DNA from: Akkermansia muciniphila
Lineage (GTDB): Bacteria > Verrucomicrobiota > Verrucomicrobiia > Opitutales > Opitutaceae
Direction: 5' to 3'
Assembly: GCA_945888375.1 (NCBI GenBank)
Contig: CAMCZZ010000008.1
Location: 61,224 to 125,223 of the forward strand
DNA length: 64,000 nucleotides
A program made the translations under genes and the position numbers. Under the pieces are notes generated by a model. The model saw only the letters and a program-made list of their open reading frames with translations, was not told where the DNA came from and made no database searches. This document shows positions 8,643 through 17,329 of this stretch, piece by piece; the first letter of the stretch is position 1, and every line of letters begins with the position of its first letter.

Positions 8643-11228
8643 TCACTTCCAGTTGAAGGAATCGCGGATGGTGGCGTATTCGTTTGCGGTCAGGTCGGTG
8701 AAGCCGATGCGACGGTAGGAGAGCACCTTCGGGGTGCCGGGGGGGTAGATGCCTTGGCTGTAGAGTTTGCTGAAGCCCCAGGTGCGGACGGGGGGGCTAT
8801 AGTAGCTGGTGATCCCGTGGGGTTCGGTAAAGATGCGACTTTCAAAGAGAGAAACGAGGGAGCCGCGAAACCAGGTGTTTTTGCCGCCCCAGTTTTCCAG
8901 AAAGCGGATGATGTTGTGGGCGCCGCCCGAGGTGCGTCCGTTATTGTTCTTATTGGTGGGCGCAATCCCGGTCAGAAAGGCCGCAGCCACTACGATGGGG
9001 CCGGAGGCGGCGGGGTTTTTCGTGGTGTAACTGGAGGCGTCGTCAAACCCGGCCGACAAGACGGAGATGGCGTCGGCCGCGAAGGCGGCGGGCACTTCGT
9101 TTGCCTCGGGATCGGTCGAGGGGTTGGCTCCGCCGGCGGTGGACGGGGCGGTATTGTTGGCGATCGCCGTGTTGTAGTTGCCTTTGACGTAGATCGAGGT
9201 GTTGGAGGCGATGGTCAGACCGCGGGTTCCGTTGCCAAAGGAGGGCACTTTACCGGTTCCATTGACGATCCGGAGGGCTGTATTGGTGTTAAGGGGGTTG
9301 GTGGCGGCAATAGTGGTGCCCGCCACGAGGGACTCCGAGTCGTCTACGACTCGGGTGGTGGGGCCGCCTTGCACGTCAACGTAGACGACGCCGTTCCAAT
9401 CCTCGGCGGTGAAATCGGCGGCGGGATCGGCGGCAGCGATGGCCTTGGTCGCATCGCGAGAATTTTTAGCTTTTTGCATTTCGGTGACCACGTCGCGGAG
9501 GGCGGCTATGTCGAGTTCCACGAGGTCGATGGGTTTGTCGCGATGTTGGTCAAACATGCCTGAGGTGACGGTGTTGGCGGTGACTGTCACGGTCGCGGGG
9601 GCTGGGGGCGCAGGGGCGGTGGAGCTGGTGCTCCAGCTCGAGAAGGCGTTTTCCAGCACGGCCGGGCCGACGGAGGGGGTGGAGGTGGCCGGGGTTACCG
9701 TGGCCTGGCCGGCGCTATCATAGGTGGTGATGGTGGTGGGCGTGGTGGTGGGGATATAGCCACGTTTAAAGCGGTATTGGTTCTGTCCGCCGCTGGTCCT
9801 GGTCTCCCGGGATGACGCATCGAAGTAGTATTCTCTTAACTGGGTGGCGGCATTGGCGACGCGGGTGTAGGGCTTGAACTCGATTAGTTTGGAGCTGGCC
9901 GTGCCCGGAGGGAGGACCAACTGTTTGGCGTTGGGTTTGATCGTTCCGTCCGGGTTGAGTGGTTTGCTTGAGAGGGAGATCGTGCCGGTGCCGGGGGTGA
10001 CGGTGATATAAATGCCCGCATTGTTGGCGTATTTCTGCTTCTCCACCTCTATTTTGGCGGTGTAGTCGGGGTCAGAGTCCAGCGGGATGGCGGGCGGCTC
10101 AATGATGGCGCGGCTGCTATTTACGGAGTTGTCGATGCCGTTGGAGGGCGTGGGGTCCTCGATGTATTTGCCGATGGCCGAAGGGGTGTAGTTCTGGATG
10201 TTATGATCGCTGGTTTGCAGGTAGCCGCTCCAGACTTGCGAGGCGTTGGCGGCGAAGTTGGCGTAGGAGGTGCCCGAGGTGCCGGTGCCTCCGGTGCTAT
10301 CGCGCCAAAAGCTGGCCCCCGCGCCGCTAACGGCGTCGATGCCGAAGAGGTTCACGAGATTACCGGCGCGATTCAGGAAATTAATGGTGCCGTTGCGTCC
10401 GGCGGCTGAGCTACCGTCGGCGAGGTCACCGGGTTTACCGGCTTTGTAGATATTGCCGGCGACGGATACGTTGCCGCGAAAATTCAGTTGGGCATCGGGG
10501 TAGACATACAGATTTCCGTTGGTATGGACAGGGCCGCTGATCGTCATGGCCGGGCCGTTAAAGATCTCCAGGTCCATGTTATAGAAAATGGCGTGGGCAA
10601 AGAGCGGAGCTCCGCGCACGGAAATCCGCTGGGAAACGTAGGCGGTGATGGGAGGGCCGCCGGAGGCGGGAATGACGGTGGCGCGGCCGATGACAGAGAC
10701 GTCGCGGCGGTTGACCCATTTACCTTTCAAGGGATCGTCGGCGTTGTTTTCATCATTCGGGTCCACGTAGTATTGGCTGGAGTTTCCGGTGCTCACGGCG
10801 ACCTCGGTGCCGCCGATGAGTTCTAGATTGTTCGAGGAGACGGGGGGGTAGGAGGCTTGGGTGAGGTCGGAGGCGGTGGTGATCGCCTTGCTTCCGGTCC
10901 ACCAATCGGTCGGCGGCATGCGCAAGGCGTCGGTCCCGTTTGGATTAAGGGTAAAAGTGGCGCGGGTTTCGTATTTTTGCCGGATTTGGGAGGCGCCGTA
11001 TTCGACCAGTGCCTCGGCGGCGTTCCGGGCTTCAATGCGGGCGGCATGGCGGGTGTTTAATCGCCTTTCGCTGAGCGAGTAGTTGATCAGGGAGCCGAGC
11101 AAGAGGACGATCGCGGAGGAGAGGATGGCGACAGTGATGAGCGCGGAACCGCGCTCGGGATGAGTGCCGGCGAGGCGGGTGCGGGAAAAGGGGGAGGATT
11201 TCATGGAGACAGCGGAAGAAGGTCGCAT
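8643..11228 (-). CDS. Large PilX-like pilus/secretion assembly protein
   Basis: The 861-aa product begins with a single hydrophobic helix (GSALITVAILSSAIVLLLGS) followed by an amphipathic helix, the arrangement of PilX/PilX_N minor pilins, but it lacks the FTLxE prepilin motif. The rest is a long extracytoplasmic region rich in Thr, Ser, Asn, Gly and Pro, including a stretch (GPVHTNGNLYVYPDAQLNFR) like those of beta-helical proteins. The ATG at 11228 overlaps the stop of the PilW-like gene (TGATG), so it is translationally coupled; an alternative start is the ATG at 11204. It is the last gene of a three-gene set. Its size is far larger than classical PilX (about 200 aa). Confidence 0.75.
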   Translation of the reverse strand: MRPSSAVSMKSSPFSRTRLAGTHPERGSALITVAILSSAIVLLLGSLINYSLSERRLNTRHAARIEARNAAEALVEYGASQIRQKYETRATFTLNPNGTDALRMPPTDWWTGSKAITTASDLTQASYPPVSSNNLELIGGTEVAVSTGNSSQYYVDPNDENNADDPLKGKWVNRRDVSVIGRATVIPASGGPPITAYVSQRISVRGAPLFAHAIFYNMDLEIFNGPAMTISGPVHTNGNLYVYPDAQLNFRGNVSVAGNIYKAGKPGDLADGSSAAGRNGTINFLNRAGNLVNLFGIDAVSGAGASFWRDSTGGTGTSGTSYANFAANASQVWSGYLQTSDHNIQNYTPSAIGKYIEDPTPSNGIDNSVNSSRAIIEPPAIPLDSDPDYTAKIEVEKQKYANNAGIYITVTPGTGTISLSSKPLNPDGTIKPNAKQLVLPPGTASSKLIEFKPYTRVANAATQLREYYFDASSRETRTSGGQNQYRFKRGYIPTTTPTTITTYDSAGQATVTPATSTPSVGPAVLENAFSSWSTSSTAPAPPAPATVTVTANTVTSGMFDQHRDKPIDLVELDIAALRDVVTEMQKAKNSRDATKAIAAADPAADFTAEDWNGVVYVDVQGGPTTRVVDDSESLVAGTTIAATNPLNTNTALRIVNGTGKVPSFGNGTRGLTIASNTSIYVKGNYNTAIANNTAPSTAGGANPSTDPEANEVPAAFAADAISVLSAGFDDASSYTTKNPAASGPIVVAAAFLTGIAPTNKNNNGRTSGGAHNIIRFLENWGGKNTWFRGSLVSLFESRIFTEPHGITSYYSPPVRTWGFSKLYSQGIYPPGTPKVLSYRRIGFTDLTANEYATIRDSFNWK

Positions 11229-11938
11229 CAACCGCGGGGGGAGATGGTGAAGTTGTAGGTATTGGTGGCGCGCTCATAGCGCGTGCTGCCCAAGCCGCCG
11301 CGGTGGATAATCTGCCCGTTGATCATGATCAGCTTGTTGCCTATATTATAAAATAACTTTCCATTGGATAAGCCTTTGGAAAGTTCGATGACCTCGCCAT
11401 TGGTGGCATAAGTGCTGGCAGCGGGCAAAAGGGTGTAGAGCGGAGCTGCACTGGCGGGGTTGATCGCGAGATCGAATTTTCGCACCGGTCCCAATGCGCG
11501 TGGGTCATTTTGATCGAGCATCGAAGGATCTACGGGAGCGCGGTAATAGCCCACAATTCGGTTGGTGAGGGTATCGTTGTTGGGATCCCGGAAATAGAGC
11601 ACGAGCATGTCGCCCGACTGTTGATCGACCAGATTGGCGGAGACGGTGGTGCTGGTGGTGGTGCCGTTTACGGTGGTGGTCGTGGTGCTGGAGCGGGTGG
11701 AAAAGTTGGGGAAAATCTGAAAACCGTTGGCGAAGGTCGCGTTATCGGTGAGTTCGCTGGTGAAGGCGCGGATATCCCGGTTCACGCGGTTCTTACTCAC
11801 ATCGTAGGCAAAGATGTTTAGTTGGTAGATGAAAAAAACGAGAGCCGCCCCGACCACCAGGGTGGAAATGCCCATGGTGATAAGAATCTCCGAAAGAGTG
11901 AAACCGCGGCGGGACGAGGGTGGGCGGGAAGGGTGCAT
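11228..11938 (-). CDS. PilW-like prepilin-type minor pseudopilin
   Basis: The 236-aa product has a clean type IV prepilin leader: RRG^FTLSEILITMG, with cleavage expected after Gly12 and the conserved Glu at position +5 (Glu17), followed by a hydrophobic helix. The remainder is an exported domain with a long Ser/Thr run near residues 82-100. PilW-like proteins prime pilus or pseudopilus assembly at the inner membrane. The gene is 4 bp after the PilV-like gene and overlaps the PilX-like gene, so the three form one operon. The ATPase and inner-membrane platform are not adjacent; an ATPase is found at 52.7 kb. Confidence 0.85.
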   Translation of the reverse strand: MHPSRPPSSRRGFTLSEILITMGISTLVVGAALVFFIYQLNIFAYDVSKNRVNRDIRAFTSELTDNATFANGFQIFPNFSTRSSTTTTTVNGTTTSTTVSANLVDQQSGDMLVLYFRDPNNDTLTNRIVGYYRAPVDPSMLDQNDPRALGPVRKFDLAINPASAAPLYTLLPAASTYATNGEVIELSKGLSNGKLFYNIGNKLIMINGQIIHRGGLGSTRYERATNTYNFTISPRG

Positions 11939-11942
11939 GGGA

Positions 11943-12605
11943 TCAAAGAGTGGGCACCGAGGATCGCATCGTGCTCATCGAGCCGACAAACCATCTGGAG
12001 TTTGGATTCGCGTTCATTTTCCACTGGTAGACGACTTTTATGGATCGCACCTGCGTGGCATCGGCCGCTGGAGCGGAGATATCCTGCACCCAAATCCATA
12101 GACGAAGACGCAAGTCGTCATTGGTTTCTAAAGTCTGGTTTACATCGATGAGCTTAAAGTTGTCCTCGATCCCGTTGGGCGTTGCGCCTCCTGGAGTGAT
12201 ATTGGCAGGGAGGAGCGGGTTGCCTTCGGAAATCAAAAGATAGTCGACGGTTGATTCCCCCTCGTCGTCGGCATCGGTGTTGTTGAGGTAGGTTTTAATC
12301 GCTTTGCTGCGTTGGCCGTTGTCCAGACCAGGAATCGGGTCGTCGGTGTTTCCCGCGACGAGGTTCCCGTCTTTGTAGTAAGGCATGTTGGTAAACTTCG
12401 CCTCCTTGATTTGCTCCATGTAACCCTGCACCACGGTGATCGCGGCATTTTGATAGATGCTGCCCTCGGTGATTTTGCGGGTTTGAATCAAGACTTGAAG
12501 ACTGCCGACCACGACCAAACCGAGCACGAGCGTCGCCACCATTACTTCGGTCAGGGTAAGCGCTCGCGTGGACCAGGGTTTGTTGCGGAAGCGGGAGTGA
12601 ACCAT
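11943..12605 (-). CDS. PilV-like prepilin-type minor pseudopilin
   Basis: The product of 220 aa carries the leader WSTRA^LTLTEVMVATLVLG. The residue before the expected cleavage site is Ala15 instead of the near-invariant Gly, and the +1 residue is Leu instead of Phe, while Glu at +5 (Glu20) is kept. I chose the ATG at 12605; an ATG pair at 12623/12620 would add six residues. The rest resembles PilV-type minor pilins with a membrane helix and a globular exported domain. It heads the PilV-PilW-PilX-like set and faces gltX across a 229-bp divergent region. Confidence 0.82.
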   Translation of the reverse strand: MVHSRFRNKPWSTRALTLTEVMVATLVLGLVVVGSLQVLIQTRKITEGSIYQNAAITVVQGYMEQIKEAKFTNMPYYKDGNLVAGNTDDPIPGLDNGQRSKAIKTYLNNTDADDEGESTVDYLLISEGNPLLPANITPGGATPNGIEDNFKLIDVNQTLETNDDLRLRLWIWVQDISAPAADATQVRSIKVVYQWKMNANPNSRWFVGSMSTMRSSVPTL

Positions 12606-12834
12606 GATGCAAGATAGCATCATTTTCGGCAGACCGCCAAGGCTCGACATCGTGGCGAATGACCTTGTGCACGGGGCGGGTCGCCTTGGCCCCGGCGCTC
12701 TTCTCGCGCCCTGCCGTGCGCCTTGGGGTCTGGGGATGGTCTCCAGGCGGGGAGACGCGATGGGATGATACATGAAGCTTGGGGGCTTGCGCGACGGGCG
12801 CCGGGACGGGCAGGATTTGAAGTTTACCTTCCTT

Positions 12835-14238
12835 ATGAGCTCCGTCCGTGTCCGCTTCGCCCCCAGTCCCACCGGGTTCTTCCACATCGGAAGCGCCCGC
12901 ACGGCGTTGTTCAATTGGCTCTACGCCCGGCACACCGGCGGCGTGTTTATCCTGCGCATCGAGGACACCGATGCGGCCCGCAACTCGGACGCTTACCTCG
13001 ATGTCATCTATCAATCGCTCGCCTGGCTCGGCCTGAACTGGGACGAGGGTCCGCGGGTCGGCGCGAACGGCGGCGGCGACTTCGGGCCCTACCGCCAGAG
13101 CGAGCGCGGCCAGGTTTACCGCGAGTATTTGGAAAAACTCCGCGCGGCCGGCCGGGTCTACGAGAAGGACGGCGCTACCTGGTTCCGCCTGCTCGGCGAG
13201 CGTCACGAGGTTTATGACGAGCACCGCCAGAAGACCGTCACCAAGGTCAAGACCGCGCCCATGGTCATCGACGACGCCATTCGCGGCCGGGTGGAGCGGG
13301 TCGAGGACGAGGACTTCGTGATCTTCCGCTCCGACGGCAACCCGGTCTTCCACTTCGTCAACGTGGTGGACGACATCGCCATGCGCATCACCCACGTGAT
13401 CCGGGGCGAGGACCACCTCTCCAACACCAGCAAGCACGTGGCGCTCTTCGAGGCCTTCGGCGTGAAGCCGCCGGTCTTCGCCCACATCCCGCTCATCCTG
13501 AAGCAGAACGGCCCGGGCAAGATGTCCAAGCGCGACCAGGGCGCGCTGATCGAGGAGTATCAAAAGCGCGGATACCTGCCGGAGGCGGTGGTCAACTTCA
13601 TCACCCTGCTCGGCTGGAATCCGGGCGGCGACCGCGAGAAGCTGCCCGTCGCGGAGATCGTTTCGCTCTTCGACCTGCCGGCGGTCAACCAGAGCAACGC
13701 CCGTTTCGACGACAAAAAGATGGCGCATATGAACATGCTTTACCTCCTCGCGCTCCCGGCGGCGGAGTTCGCGGCGCGGGCGCGGGGTTTTTTCGCGACG
13801 CTCCCAGCGGAGACGGGCGCGGCGGCTTTGGCGGCGGACGCAGGCTATTTCGAGGCGGTGATGGGCCTGGCCCAGCCCAAGATCAAAGGCTTCGAGGAGC
13901 TCCCAGCCTACACCGCCTACTTCTGGAGCGAGATCTACCCGACCGATGAAAAAGCGAAGGCCAAGGCGCTCGCCAAAGGCGAGCCGAAGGTGCGGCTGGC
14001 CGAGCTGGTGGAGCTGGTGCGCGCGCCGGCGACGGACTTTTCATCCGACGTCTCGCTGGAGGCCAACATCAAGGCCTTGGCGGAGGCGCGCGGGCTGGGG
14101 TTTGGCGACTACCAAGGCGTGGCGCGCGTGGCCGTGACCGGCCTGGCCGCCGGCCCGAGCATCACCAGCCTCATCCGGCTGCTGGGTCGCGAGCGCGTGG
14201 CTGCGCGGTTGGAGCGCTTCGCAGTGGGATTGGGCTGA
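12835..14238 (+). CDS. gltX: Glutamyl-tRNA synthetase
   Basis: Charges tRNA-Glu with glutamate. The ATG at 12835 starts the canonical [16 protein letters not shown]; the class I signature appears as HIGS (residues 17-20) and the second as KMSKR (residues 229-233). The 467-aa length and the C-terminal helical anticodon-binding region agree with bacterial GluRS. No Shine-Dalgarno precedes the start (upstream is pyrimidine rich). A separate glnS is present in this window, so the enzyme should be discriminating for tRNA-Glu. Codon use is more C-rich than in neighbouring genes, as often seen in highly expressed genes. Confidence 0.97.
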   Translation: MSSVRVRFAPSPTGFFHIGSARTALFNWLYARHTGGVFILRIEDTDAARNSDAYLDVIYQSLAWLGLNWDEGPRVGANGGGDFGPYRQSERGQVYREYLEKLRAAGRVYEKDGATWFRLLGERHEVYDEHRQKTVTKVKTAPMVIDDAIRGRVERVEDEDFVIFRSDGNPVFHFVNVVDDIAMRITHVIRGEDHLSNTSKHVALFEAFGVKPPVFAHIPLILKQNGPGKMSKRDQGALIEEYQKRGYLPEAVVNFITLLGWNPGGDREKLPVAEIVSLFDLPAVNQSNARFDDKKMAHMNMLYLLALPAAEFAARARGFFATLPAETGAAALAADAGYFEAVMGLAQPKIKGFEELPAYTAYFWSEIYPTDEKAKAKALAKGEPKVRLAELVELVRAPATDFSSDVSLEANIKALAEARGLGFGDYQGVARVAVTGLAAGPSITSLIRLLGRERVAARLERFAVGLG

Positions 14239-14271
14239 GGGGCGGGACGATCAGATCGGAACGAACCGCTT

Positions 14272-14339
14272 GACCACGGATGAAGCGGATTATCACGGAT
14301 AAAACTGGTCAATCCGTGCCCATCGGTGAAATCCGTGGC
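14272..14339. repeat. CACGGAT/ATCCGTG intergenic repeat
   Basis: The gap between the convergent gltX and MFS genes holds two copies of CACGGAT (14275, 14294) followed by two of ATCCGTG (14312, 14331), so the element can fold back on itself. The heptamers are mostly about 18-20 nt apart. Short elements of this kind are scattered between genes in some Opitutaceae genomes (recollection, not checked). It could act as a transcription end or simply be a dispersed repeat. Confidence 0.7.
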
Positions 14340-14363
14340 CGGCCATGAACGAAGATTTGGAGG

Positions 14364-15701
14364 TCAGCGCTTCGGCTGGGGCAGGCGGAAGGTGGCGGCG
14401 CAGGCGGCTAGGGCGAGGGCAGCGGCGGTGACGTAAAGCGCCGGCGCGCCCGCCGTCCAGTAAAGGATGCCGGCGCAGATCGGGGTGACGGCGCGAGCGA
14501 GCGAGCCCAGCGAGCGGTAGATTCCAAGCACGCGGCCCTGTTCCTCGGGGCCGGCGTAGAGCGAGATCAGGCCGGTGTTGGCCGGGTTGATCAGGCCACC
14601 GCCAAAAGCTAGGGCGGCGACCGCCGCGTAGAGCACGCCCTCGCTCGGCGCGAAACCCACCCCGAGCAGGCCGACGGTCGAGCAAAGCAGGCCGAGGGCG
14701 AGCAGACGCGTCTCGGCCACGCGGCCGACGAGTTTGCGCACGATGTAGCCCTGGGTGATGATGGAGCAGACCCCGAGGAAACCCATGAGTTTGCCGTTGT
14801 CCATCGGTCCATAGCCGAAGCGTTCGGCGCTGACGAAGACTAGCGAGACCTCCATCGCGACGAAGGCGAGTTGGTAGAGAAAACCCACGAGGTTGGCCCC
14901 GCGGACGGCGGCGTTGTCCAGGCCGAGGATGGCGCGCAGGGGATTGCGCAGGCGGGGTTCGGCGGAGCGGCCGGCGGTGGCGGGCGCGAGGGTTTCGCGG
15001 AAGCGGGCGCGGATCCAGACTAGGTTGATCAGGCCTAGGGCGAAGGCGAAGAGCGCCGGCACGGTGAAGGGGTTGACGCCGAAGGCGGCGAGGCCGGGCC
15101 AGGTGTCGAGCAGGTTGTAGCGCGCGGTCATCGCGCCGATGAACGGGCCGGTCACGAGTCCGAGGCCGAAGGCCGCGCCGACCAGGCCCATGGCCTTGCT
15201 GCGTTCGGCACGGGTGGTCACGTCGGCCACGGCGGCGGTGGCGACGGAAAGGTTGCCGCCAAAAAGGCCGGCGAGGACGCGCGCGGCGAGGAAGAGCCAG
15301 AAACTTCCGCTCACCGCCCAGAGCGCATAGCTGAGCGCGGTGCCCGCCACGGTATAAAGTAGCACGGGACGCCGGCCGACGCGGTCTGAGAGGCCGCCCC
15401 AGAAGGGGGCGAATACGAACTGCAGGATCGAGAAGATCGAGCTGATGATGCCTCCAAAAAGCACCTCGGGCAGGTGGGAGGTGTTGCCCAGGGCGAGGGC
15501 GAGCGAGTTGATCCAGCCGAGCAGGGTGCCGAGCAGGCCGGACGAACCGTCGGCGGCGAGGTAGTGTTTGAGCAGGTCGGGCCCGAGCGGGAAGACGATG
15601 GAGAAGCCGATCAGGTCCAGATAGAGCGTAAGGAAAATGACGCCGAGGGACAACGGACGGGGGGCGGCGGCGGTGGCGGCTAAAGAGGTGGGCTTTGACA
15701 C
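14364..15701 (-). CDS. MFS transporter, TetA-like drug/H+ antiporter family
   Basis: Integral inner-membrane protein of 445 aa with about 12 predicted membrane segments. The family motif A is intact between segments 2 and 3: GGLSDRVGRRP, residues 102-112. Its overall pattern (GFSIVFPLGPDLL at the start, LAGLFGGNLSVATAAVADVT in segment 5) resembles tetracycline-resistance-type MFS proteins, which exchange substrate for protons; the actual substrate is unknown. The start codon is GTG at 15701 without an evident ribosome-binding site. It is transcribed alone, convergent with gltX. Confidence 0.88.
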   Translation of the reverse strand: MSKPTSLAATAAAPRPLSLGVIFLTLYLDLIGFSIVFPLGPDLLKHYLAADGSSGLLGTLLGWINSLALALGNTSHLPEVLFGGIISSIFSILQFVFAPFWGGLSDRVGRRPVLLYTVAGTALSYALWAVSGSFWLFLAARVLAGLFGGNLSVATAAVADVTTRAERSKAMGLVGAAFGLGLVTGPFIGAMTARYNLLDTWPGLAAFGVNPFTVPALFAFALGLINLVWIRARFRETLAPATAGRSAEPRLRNPLRAILGLDNAAVRGANLVGFLYQLAFVAMEVSLVFVSAERFGYGPMDNGKLMGFLGVCSIITQGYIVRKLVGRVAETRLLALGLLCSTVGLLGVGFAPSEGVLYAAVAALAFGGGLINPANTGLISLYAGPEEQGRVLGIYRSLGSLARAVTPICAGILYWTAGAPALYVTAAALALAACAATFRLPQPKR

Positions 15702-15798
15702 TTTAAAAGGGAGGTCGAACGGAGGCGGGCAGAGCGCTTACTCACAGAACAAGCGTAAACGCCTCAATGTCCAATCTCCAACCGGCCCTCGGGGTGGG

Positions 15799-17151
15799 TT
15801 AGCTGCGTTTTACTGATTCGCGGGGGGTGACGTCGCTGGTCGGGACGATTTCGGCCAGCTGTTTGTTGCCTTTGGCCCCGAGTTTTTCGAGGTTTCGGCC
15901 GGCGGGCAGGACGCGGCTTTCGAACGAGCCGAGGGCGGCGTTGTAGGCTTTTGCGGCCGAGTCGAGTGCGGGGCCGATTTTGGTGAGGTGCTCCACGAAG
16001 CCGGATACGCGGTCGTAGAGTTCGCGGGCCTGATCGGTTATTTCCTCGGCGTTGCGCGAGGCGTTTTCCTGGCGCCAGCCATAGGCGGCGGCCTTGAGCA
16101 GGGCGATGAGGGTGGCGGGCGTGGCGAGCAGGACCTTTTTCTGGATGGCGCGTTCGAGCAACTCGGGGTCGGCGGACAGGGCGCCGGCGAGGAATTGGTC
16201 TCCGGGCAGGAAGAGCACGACGAACTCGGGCGAGGGTTGGAATTGTTCCCAATATGCTTTCACGCCTAGGGCATCGACGTGGCCGCGGACTTTGGCGGCG
16301 TGCTCGGCGAGTTTGGCCACGCGGATGGTCTCGTCGGAGGCGGAGGCGGCTTCGCGGTAGGCCTCGTTGGGGGCCTTGGCATCGACGACGATGCGCTGGC
16401 CGGCGGGCAGGCGCACCACCAGATCGGGTCGCAAGCGGCGCTCTTCGGTGGTCACGGACGATTGTTCGGTGAAATCGCAATAGGCGGTCATGCCGGCGAG
16501 CTCGACCACGCGACGGAGTTGGAGCTCGCCCCAGGTGCCGGCGGTGGTGGTGGAGCGCAGGGCGGTGGCGAGACGGGTCGTCTCGTTCTGGAGGGTGGCT
16601 TGGGACGTGGCGAGCGTCTGAAGTTGCTGGCCAAGGGCGGCGGCGGAAGCGGCGCGGGTCTGGTCAAAGGCGGTGATCTTTGCATCGACCTGGGCGAGGG
16701 TCTCGCGGAGTGGCTTTACCAAGGCATCAATCGCAAGCTGGCGTTTTTCCAGATCGCCGTCGGCGAGTTGGCGGGTGAGTCCGAGGCTCTCCTTTGCGAG
16801 GTCGAGGAAGGTGGTGTTGTTGGCTTGGAGGGCGGCGGCAGAAAGGGCCTTAAATTCGTTGGCGGCTCGGGCTTGGGCGTCGGTGAGGGCAGCCAGTTTT
16901 TCAGTGGAGGAAGCGCGTTCGGCGGCGAGGGTGGCCTGTAGACCGGCGGCGGTGGCCCGGACGGTTTCTAGTTCTTGGCGGGCCTCGACTAGGTTAACCT
17001 CGCGGGTGTCGATTTCGGTTTGCAGGCGGGCGGCGTCGTTGTCGCGGCCAAGCAGGCGTTCGCGCAGGGTGTTGATGCGGGCCGAGAGGAACAGCCAGGT
17101 AAGCAACGCTCCCAGCAAAAGCGAGCCTGTGGCGATGAGGAATTCCAACAT
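15799..17151 (-). CDS. rmuC: DNA recombination protein RmuC
   Basis: Membrane-anchored protein with an N-terminal hydrophobic segment (residues about 3-22), a long coiled coil (about 25-200) and a C-terminal nuclease-like RmuC domain containing GTWGELQLRRVVELAGM, RPDLVVRLPAGQRIVVDAK and NPATLIALLKAAAYGWRQE-type signatures (the last seen here as ATPATLIALLKAAAYGW). RmuC limits certain recombination events between short repeats in other bacteria; its biochemical action is not settled. The 450-aa length is normal. It is divergent from the histidine kinase at 17.3 kb. Confidence 0.95.
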   Translation of the reverse strand: MLEFLIATGSLLLGALLTWLFLSARINTLRERLLGRDNDAARLQTEIDTREVNLVEARQELETVRATAAGLQATLAAERASSTEKLAALTDAQARAANEFKALSAAALQANNTTFLDLAKESLGLTRQLADGDLEKRQLAIDALVKPLRETLAQVDAKITAFDQTRAASAAALGQQLQTLATSQATLQNETTRLATALRSTTTAGTWGELQLRRVVELAGMTAYCDFTEQSSVTTEERRLRPDLVVRLPAGQRIVVDAKAPNEAYREAASASDETIRVAKLAEHAAKVRGHVDALGVKAYWEQFQPSPEFVVLFLPGDQFLAGALSADPELLERAIQKKVLLATPATLIALLKAAAYGWRQENASRNAEEITDQARELYDRVSGFVEHLTKIGPALDSAAKAYNAALGSFESRVLPAGRNLEKLGAKGNKQLAEIVPTSDVTPRESVKRS

Positions 17152-17329
17152 GGTGAGAAAGGGGATAAAGTCGGTATGGTTCCGTGCGTTGACACGCCGC
17201 CCATGCGGTCATTGTTAGCGCTGTGGGTTTCAATTTTTTTTACGAGTGCAAGTGCATCGAGATAGCGCACGGGCGGGCGGTCAATGCGTTGGTTCGCGAG
17301 TCCGTCGCATGCCTGGGCAATGAGTATCC

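Noticed and set aside
12295..13728. 477-aa minus-strand frame opposite gltX
   Set aside because: Antisense to gltX with no domain; a GC-skew artefact.
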